A stretch of DNA of 17,236 nt from contig JAUYBT010000079.1 in NCBI GenBank assembly GCA_030692905.1, positions 1-17,236 of the forward strand. The letters are read 5' to 3'. Below, piece after piece: positions 1-6,433 of this stretch. Source of the stretch: Bacteroidales bacterium (GTDB lineage Bacteria; Bacteroidota; Bacteroidia; Bacteroidales; VadinHA17). Below the pieces are notes generated by a model, which was given only the letters and a program-made list of their open reading frames with translations, ran no database searches and had not been told where the DNA came from. How positions within the stretch are numbered: the first letter of the stretch is position 1; every line of letters begins with the position of its first letter. Position numbers and translations under genes: made by a program.

Positions 1-1000
1 CCGATACATTGAACTTGCTGGTGTGTTCATATTCAAACAATTTTTCAAGCGAAATGTACCTCTGCTTACCAGAACACTCACAGCGATACTGGAATAGAAC
101 CTTATATTTGGATTTAAAACGAAGAAAATTGATGAAAATGAGATTGGTTAAATCTGTAACCAGAAACTCCTTAAGTTTAACTGAAAACAGGTCATATGCT
201 TCCCTGTCAATTGTTGCTTCATTGTACAGAGTATGAATATAACCTGAAATATGCGAAACTATAGTTACCTTCTCGTTCTCCATAGCCCTTCTGGCTTTTT
301 CAGACAATGAAGTTCCATTATACCACATATTCTTTGTGACAATTCTGCGGTTATTGGTTATTAATCCGTTCTTTTCAATTATGAAATTCTGCGAGTGAAG
401 CGGGGTGGCAATCAGAAAAATTTTCTCAAGAGACACTCTTCCAACAACAAACATTGCGGCCGCATAAAGAGCTGATAGTGAAACACATTCTCCCGCATCT
501 GATGTGAAATTTTCTTTATATCTGAAGGCTGTCATAGCCTCAATTGTTTCAGTCTTCCAGTAAGGAATTATGTCAGAATCATATTTATCGAGACCAAAAT
601 GTTTCCTTATGTCAATATCGAAATAGTATTTGTCTCCTTCATACCCAAAAAGTGCATTTGACTGCTTAAGCAGTTCCATATCGAAAAAGTCACTGAACCT
701 TGCAATTTCAGCGCTTTTCGAGGTAAGTCCCCAGGTTGAGAGATCAAGATTGAAAACATAGTTCTGAATAATATACTGTTTTATCCTGTTGGCTTTGTTT
801 GTGAAGCTCTTCTTTTCTATACCCTTAAACCATGGATCGTCCCTCCATGTCCATAATTGAGGCGACATTATGTCTGCAAGAATAAGAGGATAGAACAGAT
901 CCGGGAATATGAAAATTTCCATATCCGAAAGGGTGAAAGCCGATGAGTACTTTTCCAGTTCTTTCTTATCGGAAAAGTCTTTGATAAAGTTTGAATCCAT
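1..1000 (-). CDS. Conserved protein of unknown function with a transglutaminase-like Cys/His pattern (3' end cut by window edge)
   Basis: An open frame runs from ATG at 998-1000 to the left edge, 333 codons with no stop, so the C-terminus is missing. I do not recognise the family with certainty. No signal peptide or membrane segment is evident at the N-terminus. Residues 169-188 contain D-A-G-E-C172-V-S-L-S followed by a hydrophobic helix-like stretch, and H202 follows in T-P-L-H-S-Q-N. A GEC helix with a later His resembles the Cys-His arrangement of transglutaminase/papain-like folds, but the third catalytic residue cannot be assigned. A second Cys pair, C307-E-C309, lies near the visible end in a basic, aromatic region. 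The gene follows ndk on the same strand after 57 bp and has a possible promoter of its own at 1020-1027. Being a gene is near certain; the fold assignment is tentative. Confidence 0.8.
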   Translation of the reverse strand, partial: MDSNFIKDFSDKKELEKYSSAFTLSDMEIFIFPDLFYPLILADIMSPQLWTWRDDPWFKGIEKKSFTNKANRIKQYIIQNYVFNLDLSTWGLTSKSAEIARFSDFFDMELLKQSNALFGYEGDKYYFDIDIRKHFGLDKYDSDIIPYWKTETIEAMTAFRYKENFTSDAGECVSLSALYAAAMFVVGRVSLEKIFLIATPLHSQNFIIEKNGLITNNRRIVTKNMWYNGTSLSEKARRAMENEKVTIVSHISGYIHTLYNEATIDREAYDLFSVKLKEFLVTDLTNLIFINFLRFKSKYKVLFQYRCECSGKQRYISLEKLFEYEHTSKFNVS

Positions 1001-1019
1001 ATATTGTTTTAAAGTTCTA

Positions 1020-1027
1020 CAAATCTA
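1020..1027 (-). promoter_or_regulatory. Possible -7 promoter element for the left-edge gene
   Basis: Read on the minus strand this is TAGATTTG, an exact match to the Bacteroidota -7 form TAnnTTTG. It sits 20 bp before the ATG at 1000, leaving a short leader. No clear TTTG -33 box is found 18-21 bp upstream, so support is moderate. Confidence 0.4.
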
Positions 1028-1057
1028 ATAACATAAAACGGGATTGAATGTTTTGGT

Positions 1058-1480
1058 TTAGTAGAACCTCTCTATCTCCGAAAAGAAAAAGTCAGCCTCT
1101 TTAATAGCATTTTCAACACTGTCCGATCCATGAACCGCATTCCTCTGAACCGATACTGCAAAAGTCTTTCTGATAGTTCCAGGTTCTGCCTTGTTCGGAT
1201 CTGTTGCTCCAATCAGCTTTCTGAATTGATCAACAGCATTTTCGTGCCTTAATATCATAACTATAATAGGGCCGGATGTTATAAACTCTACGAGCCCATC
1301 AAAGAACGGTTTGCCTTTATGGACAGAATAAAATGATTCAGCCTGCGAAAGGGTCATTTTAACCATCCGCATAGCTGCTATTTCAAATCCCCCTTCGTTG
1401 ATCATGGCAAGAATCGGTCCTGTTTTTCCTGTCCTGACAGCGACTGGCTTAATAATCGAAAAAGTAAAATCATTGTACAT
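1058..1480 (-). CDS. ndk: Nucleoside diphosphate kinase
   Basis: Transfers the gamma-phosphate of ATP onto nucleoside diphosphates through a phosphohistidine intermediate, balancing NTP and dNTP pools in the cytoplasm. The 140-residue length is the normal bacterial size. The active-site signature N-A-V-H-G-S-D is present with the catalytic His at residue 117, and K11 of the N-terminal I-I-K-P motif, which contacts the phosphates, is present. The residue two after that Lys, often Asp or Asn, is Val here (K-P-V-A-V), a mild oddity. R88 and R104 fit the nucleotide-binding positions. The gene is divergent from the nrnA-like gene with 85 bp between starts and is followed by the left-edge gene. No Shine-Dalgarno sequence is seen. 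Identification is secure. Confidence 0.96.
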   Translation of the reverse strand: MYNDFTFSIIKPVAVRTGKTGPILAMINEGGFEIAAMRMVKMTLSQAESFYSVHKGKPFFDGLVEFITSGPIIVMILRHENAVDQFRKLIGATDPNKAEPGTIRKTFAVSVQRNAVHGSDSVENAIKEADFFFSEIERFY

Positions 1481-1511
1481 AAGAAGTTGATTTTGATATT
1501 TAATAATAGAA

Positions 1512-1540
1512 TTGGTCTTCGGGAATATTTTTTATCTTTA
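1512..1540 (+). promoter_or_regulatory. Weak promoter candidate for the nrnA-like operon
   Basis: TATCTTTA at 1533-1540 differs from TAnnTTTG at the last base. TTGG at 1512-1515 lies 17 bp upstream as a possible -33 box. The start codon follows at 1566. It is the best candidate in this 85-bp gap, but it is imperfect. Confidence 0.3.
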
Positions 1541-1565
1541 ACCACTTAAAAAAACTGTTGCAAAA

Positions 1566-2591
1566 GTGATAGATTTATCCAAATATACAAAAGAATTATC
1601 GAAACTTTTTTTATCATCAGAGAATATATTGCTTATCTGCCATATCAATCCTGATGGTGATGCAATAGGATCACAATTAGCTCTATATCATTATCTTAAA
1701 GCCAAGGGAAAAAATGTTGGTCTGATGTCACCAAACTATCTTCAGGAGTTTCTGAAATGGATGAACGGAGCCGATCTGATAAATATCTTTATAAAAGACA
1801 GGAAAAAATGCAGAAAGCTGATAGTTGAGGCTGATCTTATTGTGATGCTCGATTTTAATCAATCCAACAGGCTGGGAGAAGCAGAAGATTTAGTAATTGT
1901 ATCAAATGCAAGGAAGGTTGTTATTGATCACCACCTTGGTCCGAGAAATTTTGCCGATCTGATTATTTCCGAACCATCAAAATGCTCGACATCAGAAATC
2001 GTTCATGAACTTGTGTGTGAAATGAACGGGGCACAATTTATCAGCAGGCCTTATGCCGAAGCTCTCTATGTGGGTATAATTACAGACACGGGAAACTTTG
2101 AGCATGGATCTTATTCTTCCAGAACATTCAGGATTGTTGCAGCTCTTTTAGATTCAGGTATTGAAAAGGGAAAAATACTCAACCTGATCTATAATAATTT
2201 TTCTTCCGACCGTATCAGACTGCTGGGCTATGCTCTCAATAAGAGAATGGTTGTAATTCCTGAATATAAAACCGCTTATATCTTTCTCTCAAAAGATGAT
2301 CTGAAAGAATATAACCATGTTAAGGGCGATACTGAAGGATTTGTTAATATGCCCTTATCAATCAAAGGGATAAATTTCTCTGCTCTGTTTATTGAAAAGG
2401 ATGGTTTTATAAAACTTTCTTTCCGGTCAAAGGGTCAATTCCCTTCAAATGAATTTGCTGCACAATATTTTTCCGGGGGAGGGCATTTGAACGCTTCCGG
2501 AGGTGAATACACCGATACTCTGGACAATACCATTGATTTTTTTCTTAAAGTTCTTAAAGAGAATGCCTGGAGATTTGAAGATAAGATGTAA
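1566..2591 (+). CDS. nrnA: DHH-family phosphoesterase, NrnA-like oligoribonuclease/pAp phosphatase
   Basis: A 341-residue DHH/DHHA1 protein of the size and layout of NrnA, which degrades nano-RNAs and can dephosphorylate pAp. The metal-binding motifs run in order: H26-x-N-P-D30-G-D32 (motif I), D96 in V-M-L-D-F-N (motif II), D121-H122-H123 (motif III) and D174 in I-I-T-D-T-G (motif IV). The C-terminal DHHA1 substrate motif G-G-G-H is at 304-307. All expected catalytic residues are intact. The start is GTG; no in-frame ATG sits upstream in the short gap. The gene leads a plus-strand run: the gldI-like ATG begins 4 nt after its stop, so the two are probably co-transcribed. The family is certain; NrnA versus other soluble DHH phosphodiesterases (for example cyclic-dinucleotide-cleaving ones) cannot be settled from sequence alone. 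Confidence 0.9.
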   Translation: MIDLSKYTKELSKLFLSSENILLICHINPDGDAIGSQLALYHYLKAKGKNVGLMSPNYLQEFLKWMNGADLINIFIKDRKKCRKLIVEADLIVMLDFNQSNRLGEAEDLVIVSNARKVVIDHHLGPRNFADLIISEPSKCSTSEIVHELVCEMNGAQFISRPYAEALYVGIITDTGNFEHGSYSSRTFRIVAALLDSGIEKGKILNLIYNNFSSDRIRLLGYALNKRMVVIPEYKTAYIFLSKDDLKEYNHVKGDTEGFVNMPLSIKGINFSALFIEKDGFIKLSFRSKGQFPSNEFAAQYFSGGGHLNASGGEYTDTLDNTIDFFLKVLKENAWRFEDKM

Positions 2592-2595
2592 TCAT

Positions 2596-3114
2596 ATGGC
2601 ATTAAGATGTATAATATTTATAATCTTCTTGTTTGCATTCGGTGCATGCAAAAATAATTCTGAGAAAAGAATTACAAATACCAGGCCTGGAAAGAATGAA
2701 ATGTCTGATCTGAACAGATATTTTGTGCAGAAAGACAGAGAAAGAATCCAGAACTACATTGAACGAAAAAATCTTAAAATGACCGAATCTCCTACAGGCC
2801 TCTGGTATCAGATAATAAAAGGGGGCTCAGGAGATACTTATACTGACAGTGATATAGTAATTTTTGATTATGAGTGCTCTCTTCTTGATGGCACCAAATG
2901 CTATTCATCAAAAAAACTTGGCCCCAAGGAAGTTATTTTAGGAAGAAGTAAAATGGAACCTGGTCTGAATGAAGGTCTTCGGATCCTGAAACCCGGAGCT
3001 GAAGCGATATTCATCATGCCACCTTTTTTAGCATATGGATTGATCGGGGACGGAAAAATGATACCTTCAAGAGCCATAATTGTCTATAATGTTAATATCT
3101 TGCAGCGCAAATAA
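2596..3114 (+). CDS. gldI: FKBP-type peptidyl-prolyl isomerase lipoprotein, GldI-like
   Basis: A 172-residue lipoprotein. The ATG at 2596 is preferred over an in-frame ATG at 2503 inside nrnA because it puts a signal peptide at the N-terminus: a basic start, a hydrophobic stretch, then the lipobox F-G-A-C with lipidated Cys18. After a charged helical linker (about 25-65), an FKBP domain spans about 78-170, ending P-S-R-A-I-I-V-Y-N-V-N-I. The L-A-Y-G active-site loop (Y147) is kept, but the usual Trp of the pocket is Leu (M-E-P-G-L-N-E-G). GldI proteins are FKBP-like lipoproteins required for gliding in Flavobacterium, probably as periplasmic folding helpers for motility or type IX secretion parts. 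The setting here (ndk, nrnA-like gene, second FKBP) fits what I remember of that group. Lipoprotein PPIase is certain; GldI orthology is likely, not proven. Confidence 0.85.
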   Translation: MALRCIIFIIFLFAFGACKNNSEKRITNTRPGKNEMSDLNRYFVQKDRERIQNYIERKNLKMTESPTGLWYQIIKGGSGDTYTDSDIVIFDYECSLLDGTKCYSSKKLGPKEVILGRSKMEPGLNEGLRILKPGAEAIFIMPPFLAYGLIGDGKMIPSRAIIVYNVNILQRK

Positions 3115-3170
3115 TTCCTGGAATGATTTTTGCTATAATTTTTAATTCATATTATCCAAAATTTAAAACA

Positions 3171-3668
3171 ATGATAAAAAGGAATATTCAAACAATTCTT
3201 CTCTTTCTGACAGTAGTTTTAATGGTATCGCTTGTATCCTGCGATCCTGCCAAAAAATATGAAAAAGAAGAAAGTGCAAAGATTCAAGAGTACCTTAACA
3301 GTAATAGTAACCTGAATTTTGTATTGAAGCCCAGCGGCTTATATTATCTGGAAGTAGAAGCAGGATCAGGGCGTATACCTGTTAAACACGATACTGCCTA
3401 CGTAAAATATACAGGAAAGTTCCTTAACGGAACTGTTTTTGATACCAACGTCGGAAAACCTGATACACTTGCCTTCCCTGTTGATGAGGGATGGCTCATT
3501 TCCGGATTTGATGAAGGAATAACTTTTATGAGAGAAGGTGGTAAAGCTATTTTCCTTATACCATCGAAACTTGCGTATGGGCCGTCTGGTTATTATATTA
3601 TAGATGGTTATACTCCTCTGTTATATGATATTGAACTTGTTCATGTAAGTCCCGGACCAGCAAAATAG
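3171..3668 (+). CDS. FKBP-type peptidyl-prolyl cis-trans isomerase lipoprotein
   Basis: A 165-residue envelope lipoprotein paralogous to its upstream neighbour. The ATG at 3171 is chosen over one at 3123 because it gives a compact signal peptide: basic M-I-K-R, a hydrophobic core, then the lipobox L-V-S-C with Cys24. Asp follows the Cys. A coiled, Lys/Glu-rich linker leads into an FKBP domain at about 70-158. Pocket residues are better kept than in the GldI-like gene: Y80 in V-K-Y-T-G, D91 in V-F-D-T-N, I110 in L-I-S-G-F-D-E-G (Phe replaces the usual Trp) and Y136 in L-A-Y-G. It probably assists prolyl isomerisation of exported proteins. It lies 56 bp after the gldI-like gene and probably belongs to the same operon. 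Its stop is 2 nt from the stop of the convergent methyltransferase gene, with no space for a separate terminator. Confidence 0.9.
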   Translation: MIKRNIQTILLFLTVVLMVSLVSCDPAKKYEKEESAKIQEYLNSNSNLNFVLKPSGLYYLEVEAGSGRIPVKHDTAYVKYTGKFLNGTVFDTNVGKPDTLAFPVDEGWLISGFDEGITFMREGGKAIFLIPSKLAYGPSGYYIIDGYTPLLYDIELVHVSPGPAK

Positions 3669-3670
3669 AA

Positions 3671-4369
3671 TTATTGCAATACAAAGACCACAAGTTTATC
3701 GTTTAACGATGGTAATTCTCTTTTCCATTCTGAGATTCTCATTGTTCTTATCGATTCTGAGGGCAGAGTAATATCGACTGCTATGCAAAGCTTTGTATCA
3801 TTATGACATGTTTCAATAATTGATTCCAGCATCTTCTGGTTCCGATAGGGTGTTTCCATAAAGATTTGTGCATACCCACAACCAGCATTCTTTTCCAGGT
3901 CCCTGAGTTTTGCTGATCGTTCCGCAGTTTTAACCGGAAGATACCCGTTGAACGTAAAATTCTGTCCGTTAAGTCCGGAAGAAATAAGAGCCAGAAGAAT
4001 TGAAGATGGTCCTGATAGTGGAGTTACTGTGATCTTTTTCTTATGCGCAAGGGCGATTATCCGGGCACCTGGATCTGCAATACCAGGCAGGCCGGTCTCA
4101 CTCATGACCCCGATATCTGATCCCTTCAGCACTGGTTCAAGATAATGTGCTATATCGGTTTCCCCGGTATGTTCATTTAATTCAAAGAATACCGTATCAT
4201 TAATTGGAAACTCTTTGTCAATGAGTCTTAAAAACCTCCTTGCACTCCGGATATCTTCAACAATGAAGAATCGCAGGTGCCTGGTCAGCCTGATTACTTT
4301 TTCGGGGATAACTTTTAAAAAATCATCTCCTCCTAATGTAACAGGTATGAGATAAATCCTGCCGGTCAT
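3671..4369 (-). CDS. SAM-dependent methyltransferase of the tetrapyrrole-methylase fold, RsmI-like
   Basis: About 232 residues from the ATG at 4367-4369. An upstream GTG at 4385-4387 would add six residues, but a promoter element lies directly beside it (4389-4396), so the transcript would begin at or inside that codon. M-T-G-R-I-Y-L-I-P also matches how this family usually begins. Visible family motifs are D-I-G-V-M-S-E-T-G-L-P-G-I-A-D-P-G (SAM-binding loop), T-P-L-S-G-P-S-S-I-L-L-A-L (second loop) and G-L-N-G-Q-N-F-T-F-N-G-Y-L-P. RsmI methylates the 2'-hydroxyl of C1402 in 16S rRNA with a paralogue methylating the base; this is a shorter, divergent Bacteroidota relative (RsmI is nearer 280 residues), so the same substrate is inferred only. 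It converges on the FKBP gene with a 2-nt gap. Confidence 0.85.
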   Translation of the reverse strand: MTGRIYLIPVTLGGDDFLKVIPEKVIRLTRHLRFFIVEDIRSARRFLRLIDKEFPINDTVFFELNEHTGETDIAHYLEPVLKGSDIGVMSETGLPGIADPGARIIALAHKKKITVTPLSGPSSILLALISSGLNGQNFTFNGYLPVKTAERSAKLRDLEKNAGCGYAQIFMETPYRNQKMLESIIETCHNDTKLCIAVDITLPSESIRTMRISEWKRELPSLNDKLVVFVLQ

Positions 4370-4388
4370 GTTATCAAGTTTATTCACT

Positions 4389-4396
4389 CAAATATA
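4389..4396 (-). promoter_or_regulatory. -7 promoter element for the RsmI-like gene
   Basis: Read on the minus strand this is TATATTTG, an exact TAnnTTTG match. It starts 1 bp upstream of a possible GTG codon, which argues that translation begins at the ATG at 4369. No good TTTG box is found at -33. Confidence 0.45.
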
Positions 4397-4442
4397 ACAA
4401 ATAAACTGCTCCTGACTGCACTGACAAAAATAGCATCACCTG

Positions 4443-4473
4443 TTGCCTTTTATTGATTTTTAATATAGGTTTG
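4443..4473 (+). promoter_or_regulatory. Promoter for the PhnP-like gene
   Basis: TAGGTTTG at 4466-4473 matches TAnnTTTG exactly. TTG at 4443-4445, 20 bp upstream, can serve as a reduced -33 box. The predicted leader to the GTG at 4492 is only about a dozen bases. Confidence 0.45.
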
Positions 4474-4491
4474 TCATGAAATACTTTTAAA

Positions 4492-5259
4492 GTGAAAATA
4501 ACTTTTCTTGGTACAGGAACATCACAGGGCGTGCCGGTAATAGCCTGTGATTGCAATACCTGCCTTTCTGCCGATCAGCATGACAAGAGACTAAGACCTT
4601 CTCTTCTCCTCGAGACAGACGAGACTACCTTACTTTTTGACGCTGGTCCGGACTTCCGTCAGCAGATGCTCAGGGAACATGTGACCAAACTCGATTCAAT
4701 TATTCTGACACATGAACACAAGGATCATATTTCAGGCATGGATGATGTCAGAGCTTTCAATTACAAAAGTCAGGATGCTATTGATATTTTTGCAGAGGAT
4801 AGAGTTCAGAAGGCGATTAAGAAAGAATATTCCTATGTGTTTTCTGAATACCAATATCCCGGAATTCCCAAAATGAGACTTAATTCCATTCCTGAACGCA
4901 GTTTCAATATTAAAGGTATACAGATAATTCCTGTCAGAGTGTTCCATTACCGTCTCCCTGTTTACGGTTTCAGAGTTGGAAATTTTGCATATATAACTGA
5001 TGCAAATTATATACCGGAAGAGAGTAAAGAGAAGTTGTTTGGTGTTAAGTATTTGGTTATTAATGCCCTCAGAAAAGAAAAACACATTTCTCACTTTAGC
5101 TTAAGAGAAGCTGTTGATTTTATAAGAGAGATTTCACCTAAAAAGGCATTTATTACTCATATAAGCCACCAGATGGGCTCTCATGCTGAAGTTTCAAAAG
5201 AGCTGCCTCCGGAAATTATGCTTGCCTACGACGGGTTGAGTTTTTTGTGTAATGAATAA
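4492..5259 (+). CDS. MBL-fold metallo-hydrolase, PhnP-like phosphodiesterase
   Basis: A 255-residue cytoplasmic metallo-beta-lactamase-fold hydrolase. The N-terminus G-T-G-T-S-Q-G-V-P followed by C19-D-C21-N-T-C24 matches the extra structural zinc site of PhnP-type enzymes. The dinuclear metal motif H74-E-H76-K-D78-H79 is intact. Further ligand candidates are H152 (V-F-H-Y), D170 (I-T-D-A-N) and H223 in T-H-I-S-H. PhnP opens phosphoribosyl 1,2-cyclic phosphate in phosphonate use, but no phn genes lie nearby, so the true substrate is probably another cyclic phosphodiester; I would not give a gene symbol. The start is GTG at 4492, with no ATG nearby that keeps the K-I-T-F-L-G-T-G strand. Its stop is 5 nt from the stop of the convergent galK. 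Confidence 0.88.
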   Translation: MKITFLGTGTSQGVPVIACDCNTCLSADQHDKRLRPSLLLETDETTLLFDAGPDFRQQMLREHVTKLDSIILTHEHKDHISGMDDVRAFNYKSQDAIDIFAEDRVQKAIKKEYSYVFSEYQYPGIPKMRLNSIPERSFNIKGIQIIPVRVFHYRLPVYGFRVGNFAYITDANYIPEESKEKLFGVKYLVINALRKEKHISHFSLREAVDFIREISPKKAFITHISHQMGSHAEVSKELPPEIMLAYDGLSFLCNE

Positions 5260-5264
5260 AAAGA

Positions 5265-6431
5265 TCAGATTCCTATTTTTCCTGCACCATTGCCAATTTC
5301 CGGCTGATAGAAATCGGGTACAAGGCCGGTTTTCTTCTGGTAAACAGCGGCAAGTTCTGACATGAATTTTGCAGAGTCTGCTTTCCTAACGATACTTACA
5401 GTACATCCTCCAAAACCTGCTCCGGTCATCCGTGTACCAATGACTCCGGGAAGTTTTCTTCCTTCATAAACTAATGTGTCGAGCTCAATACCTGTCACTT
5501 CATAATCATCTTTAAGTGAGTCGTGAGAAAGATTCATAAGTTCACCGAAACGGATTATGTTATTGCCTTTCAGTACTTTCACAGCTTCAACAACTCTTCC
5601 GTTCTCACTGATAACATGCTTTGCTCTTTTTCTGACAACAGGATCTTTAATATATTTTTCCAGAAGATGGATTTCACCAGTATTGAGTTCACTTAAATTG
5701 CGGATAGGCTTATATGCCTGAAGTAACTCAACCGCTTTATCGCATTCGCCACGCCGCTCATTATACTTTGAATCGGTTAGTCCTCTTCTTTTGTTGGTAT
5801 TTGTAATTATAAGAGAACAATCATTTAGTATGATCGGAACATTTTCAAAAGATAATGTATCGCAATTCAGAAAAATTGCATGATCTTTTTTACCAAACCC
5901 GACAGCAAACTGATCCATTATTCCGCAGTTCATCCCTACAAATTCGTTTTCAGCTTTCTGGCTCATCTTAACAAGTTCAAGAGTACCAAAGCCGGCGTTA
6001 TAAAATTCATTCAGGGCAACTGCAGTAACCATCTCAATTGAAGCTGAAGAGGAGAGACCTGCTCCGTTTGGTACATCACCATAATAAAGAAACTCAAGCC
6101 CCGATATTTTTATTCCCTTCTTCAGAAACTCGTTTATTACTCCAAGGGGATAGTTTATCCATTTTTTACTTGTATTAACGAATAACCCTTTTAGTTCGGT
6201 TTCTACATCGTCGTTGAAGTTAATTGTGCTGAATTTTAGAATGTTACCCTCAATCTTACGGATTAGAAGATAAGTTCCATAGTTTAAAGCACACGGAAAA
6301 ACAAATCCGCCGTTATAATCAGTATGCTCACCAATCAGATTAACCCTGCCAGGTGAGAAAAAAAGAACAGGTTTCTCGTTCCTGTTCCCGTATTTTTCAT
6401 AAAATTTGTCAGTAAAGTTTTTCGTATCCAT
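5265..6431 (-). CDS. galK: Galactokinase
   Basis: Phosphorylates alpha-D-galactose at C1 with ATP, the entry step of the Leloir pathway. The 388-residue length is normal. All GHMP-kinase landmarks are present: the galactokinase signature G-R-V-N-L-I-G-E-H-T-D-Y-N-G-G at 28-42, the ATP loop G-A-G-L-S-S-S-A-S at 123-131, the catalytic Asp173 in G-I-M-D-Q-F, and G-T-R-M-T-G-A-G-F-G-G-C at 332-343. No other gal genes are in the window. The ATG at 6429-6431 lies 2 nt after the dnaA stop and has no promoter or SD of its own, so it is probably read from the dnaA transcript by translational coupling, an unusual partner for galK. No frameshift or damage is seen. Confidence 0.96.
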   Translation of the reverse strand: MDTKNFTDKFYEKYGNRNEKPVLFFSPGRVNLIGEHTDYNGGFVFPCALNYGTYLLIRKIEGNILKFSTINFNDDVETELKGLFVNTSKKWINYPLGVINEFLKKGIKISGLEFLYYGDVPNGAGLSSSASIEMVTAVALNEFYNAGFGTLELVKMSQKAENEFVGMNCGIMDQFAVGFGKKDHAIFLNCDTLSFENVPIILNDCSLIITNTNKRRGLTDSKYNERRGECDKAVELLQAYKPIRNLSELNTGEIHLLEKYIKDPVVRKRAKHVISENGRVVEAVKVLKGNNIIRFGELMNLSHDSLKDDYEVTGIELDTLVYEGRKLPGVIGTRMTGAGFGGCTVSIVRKADSAKFMSELAAVYQKKTGLVPDFYQPEIGNGAGKIGI

Positions 6432-6433
6432 TT

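Noticed and set aside
2503..2595. Earlier in-frame start for the GldI-like gene, overlapping nrnA
   Set aside because: It would bury the lipoprotein signal peptide inside the protein. The ATG at 2596 gives a normal signal and lipobox.
4732..5094. 120-codon minus-strand open frame inside the PhnP-like gene
   Set aside because: It lies fully opposite a well-supported enzyme gene and its translation shows no recognisable domain, so it is a shadow frame.
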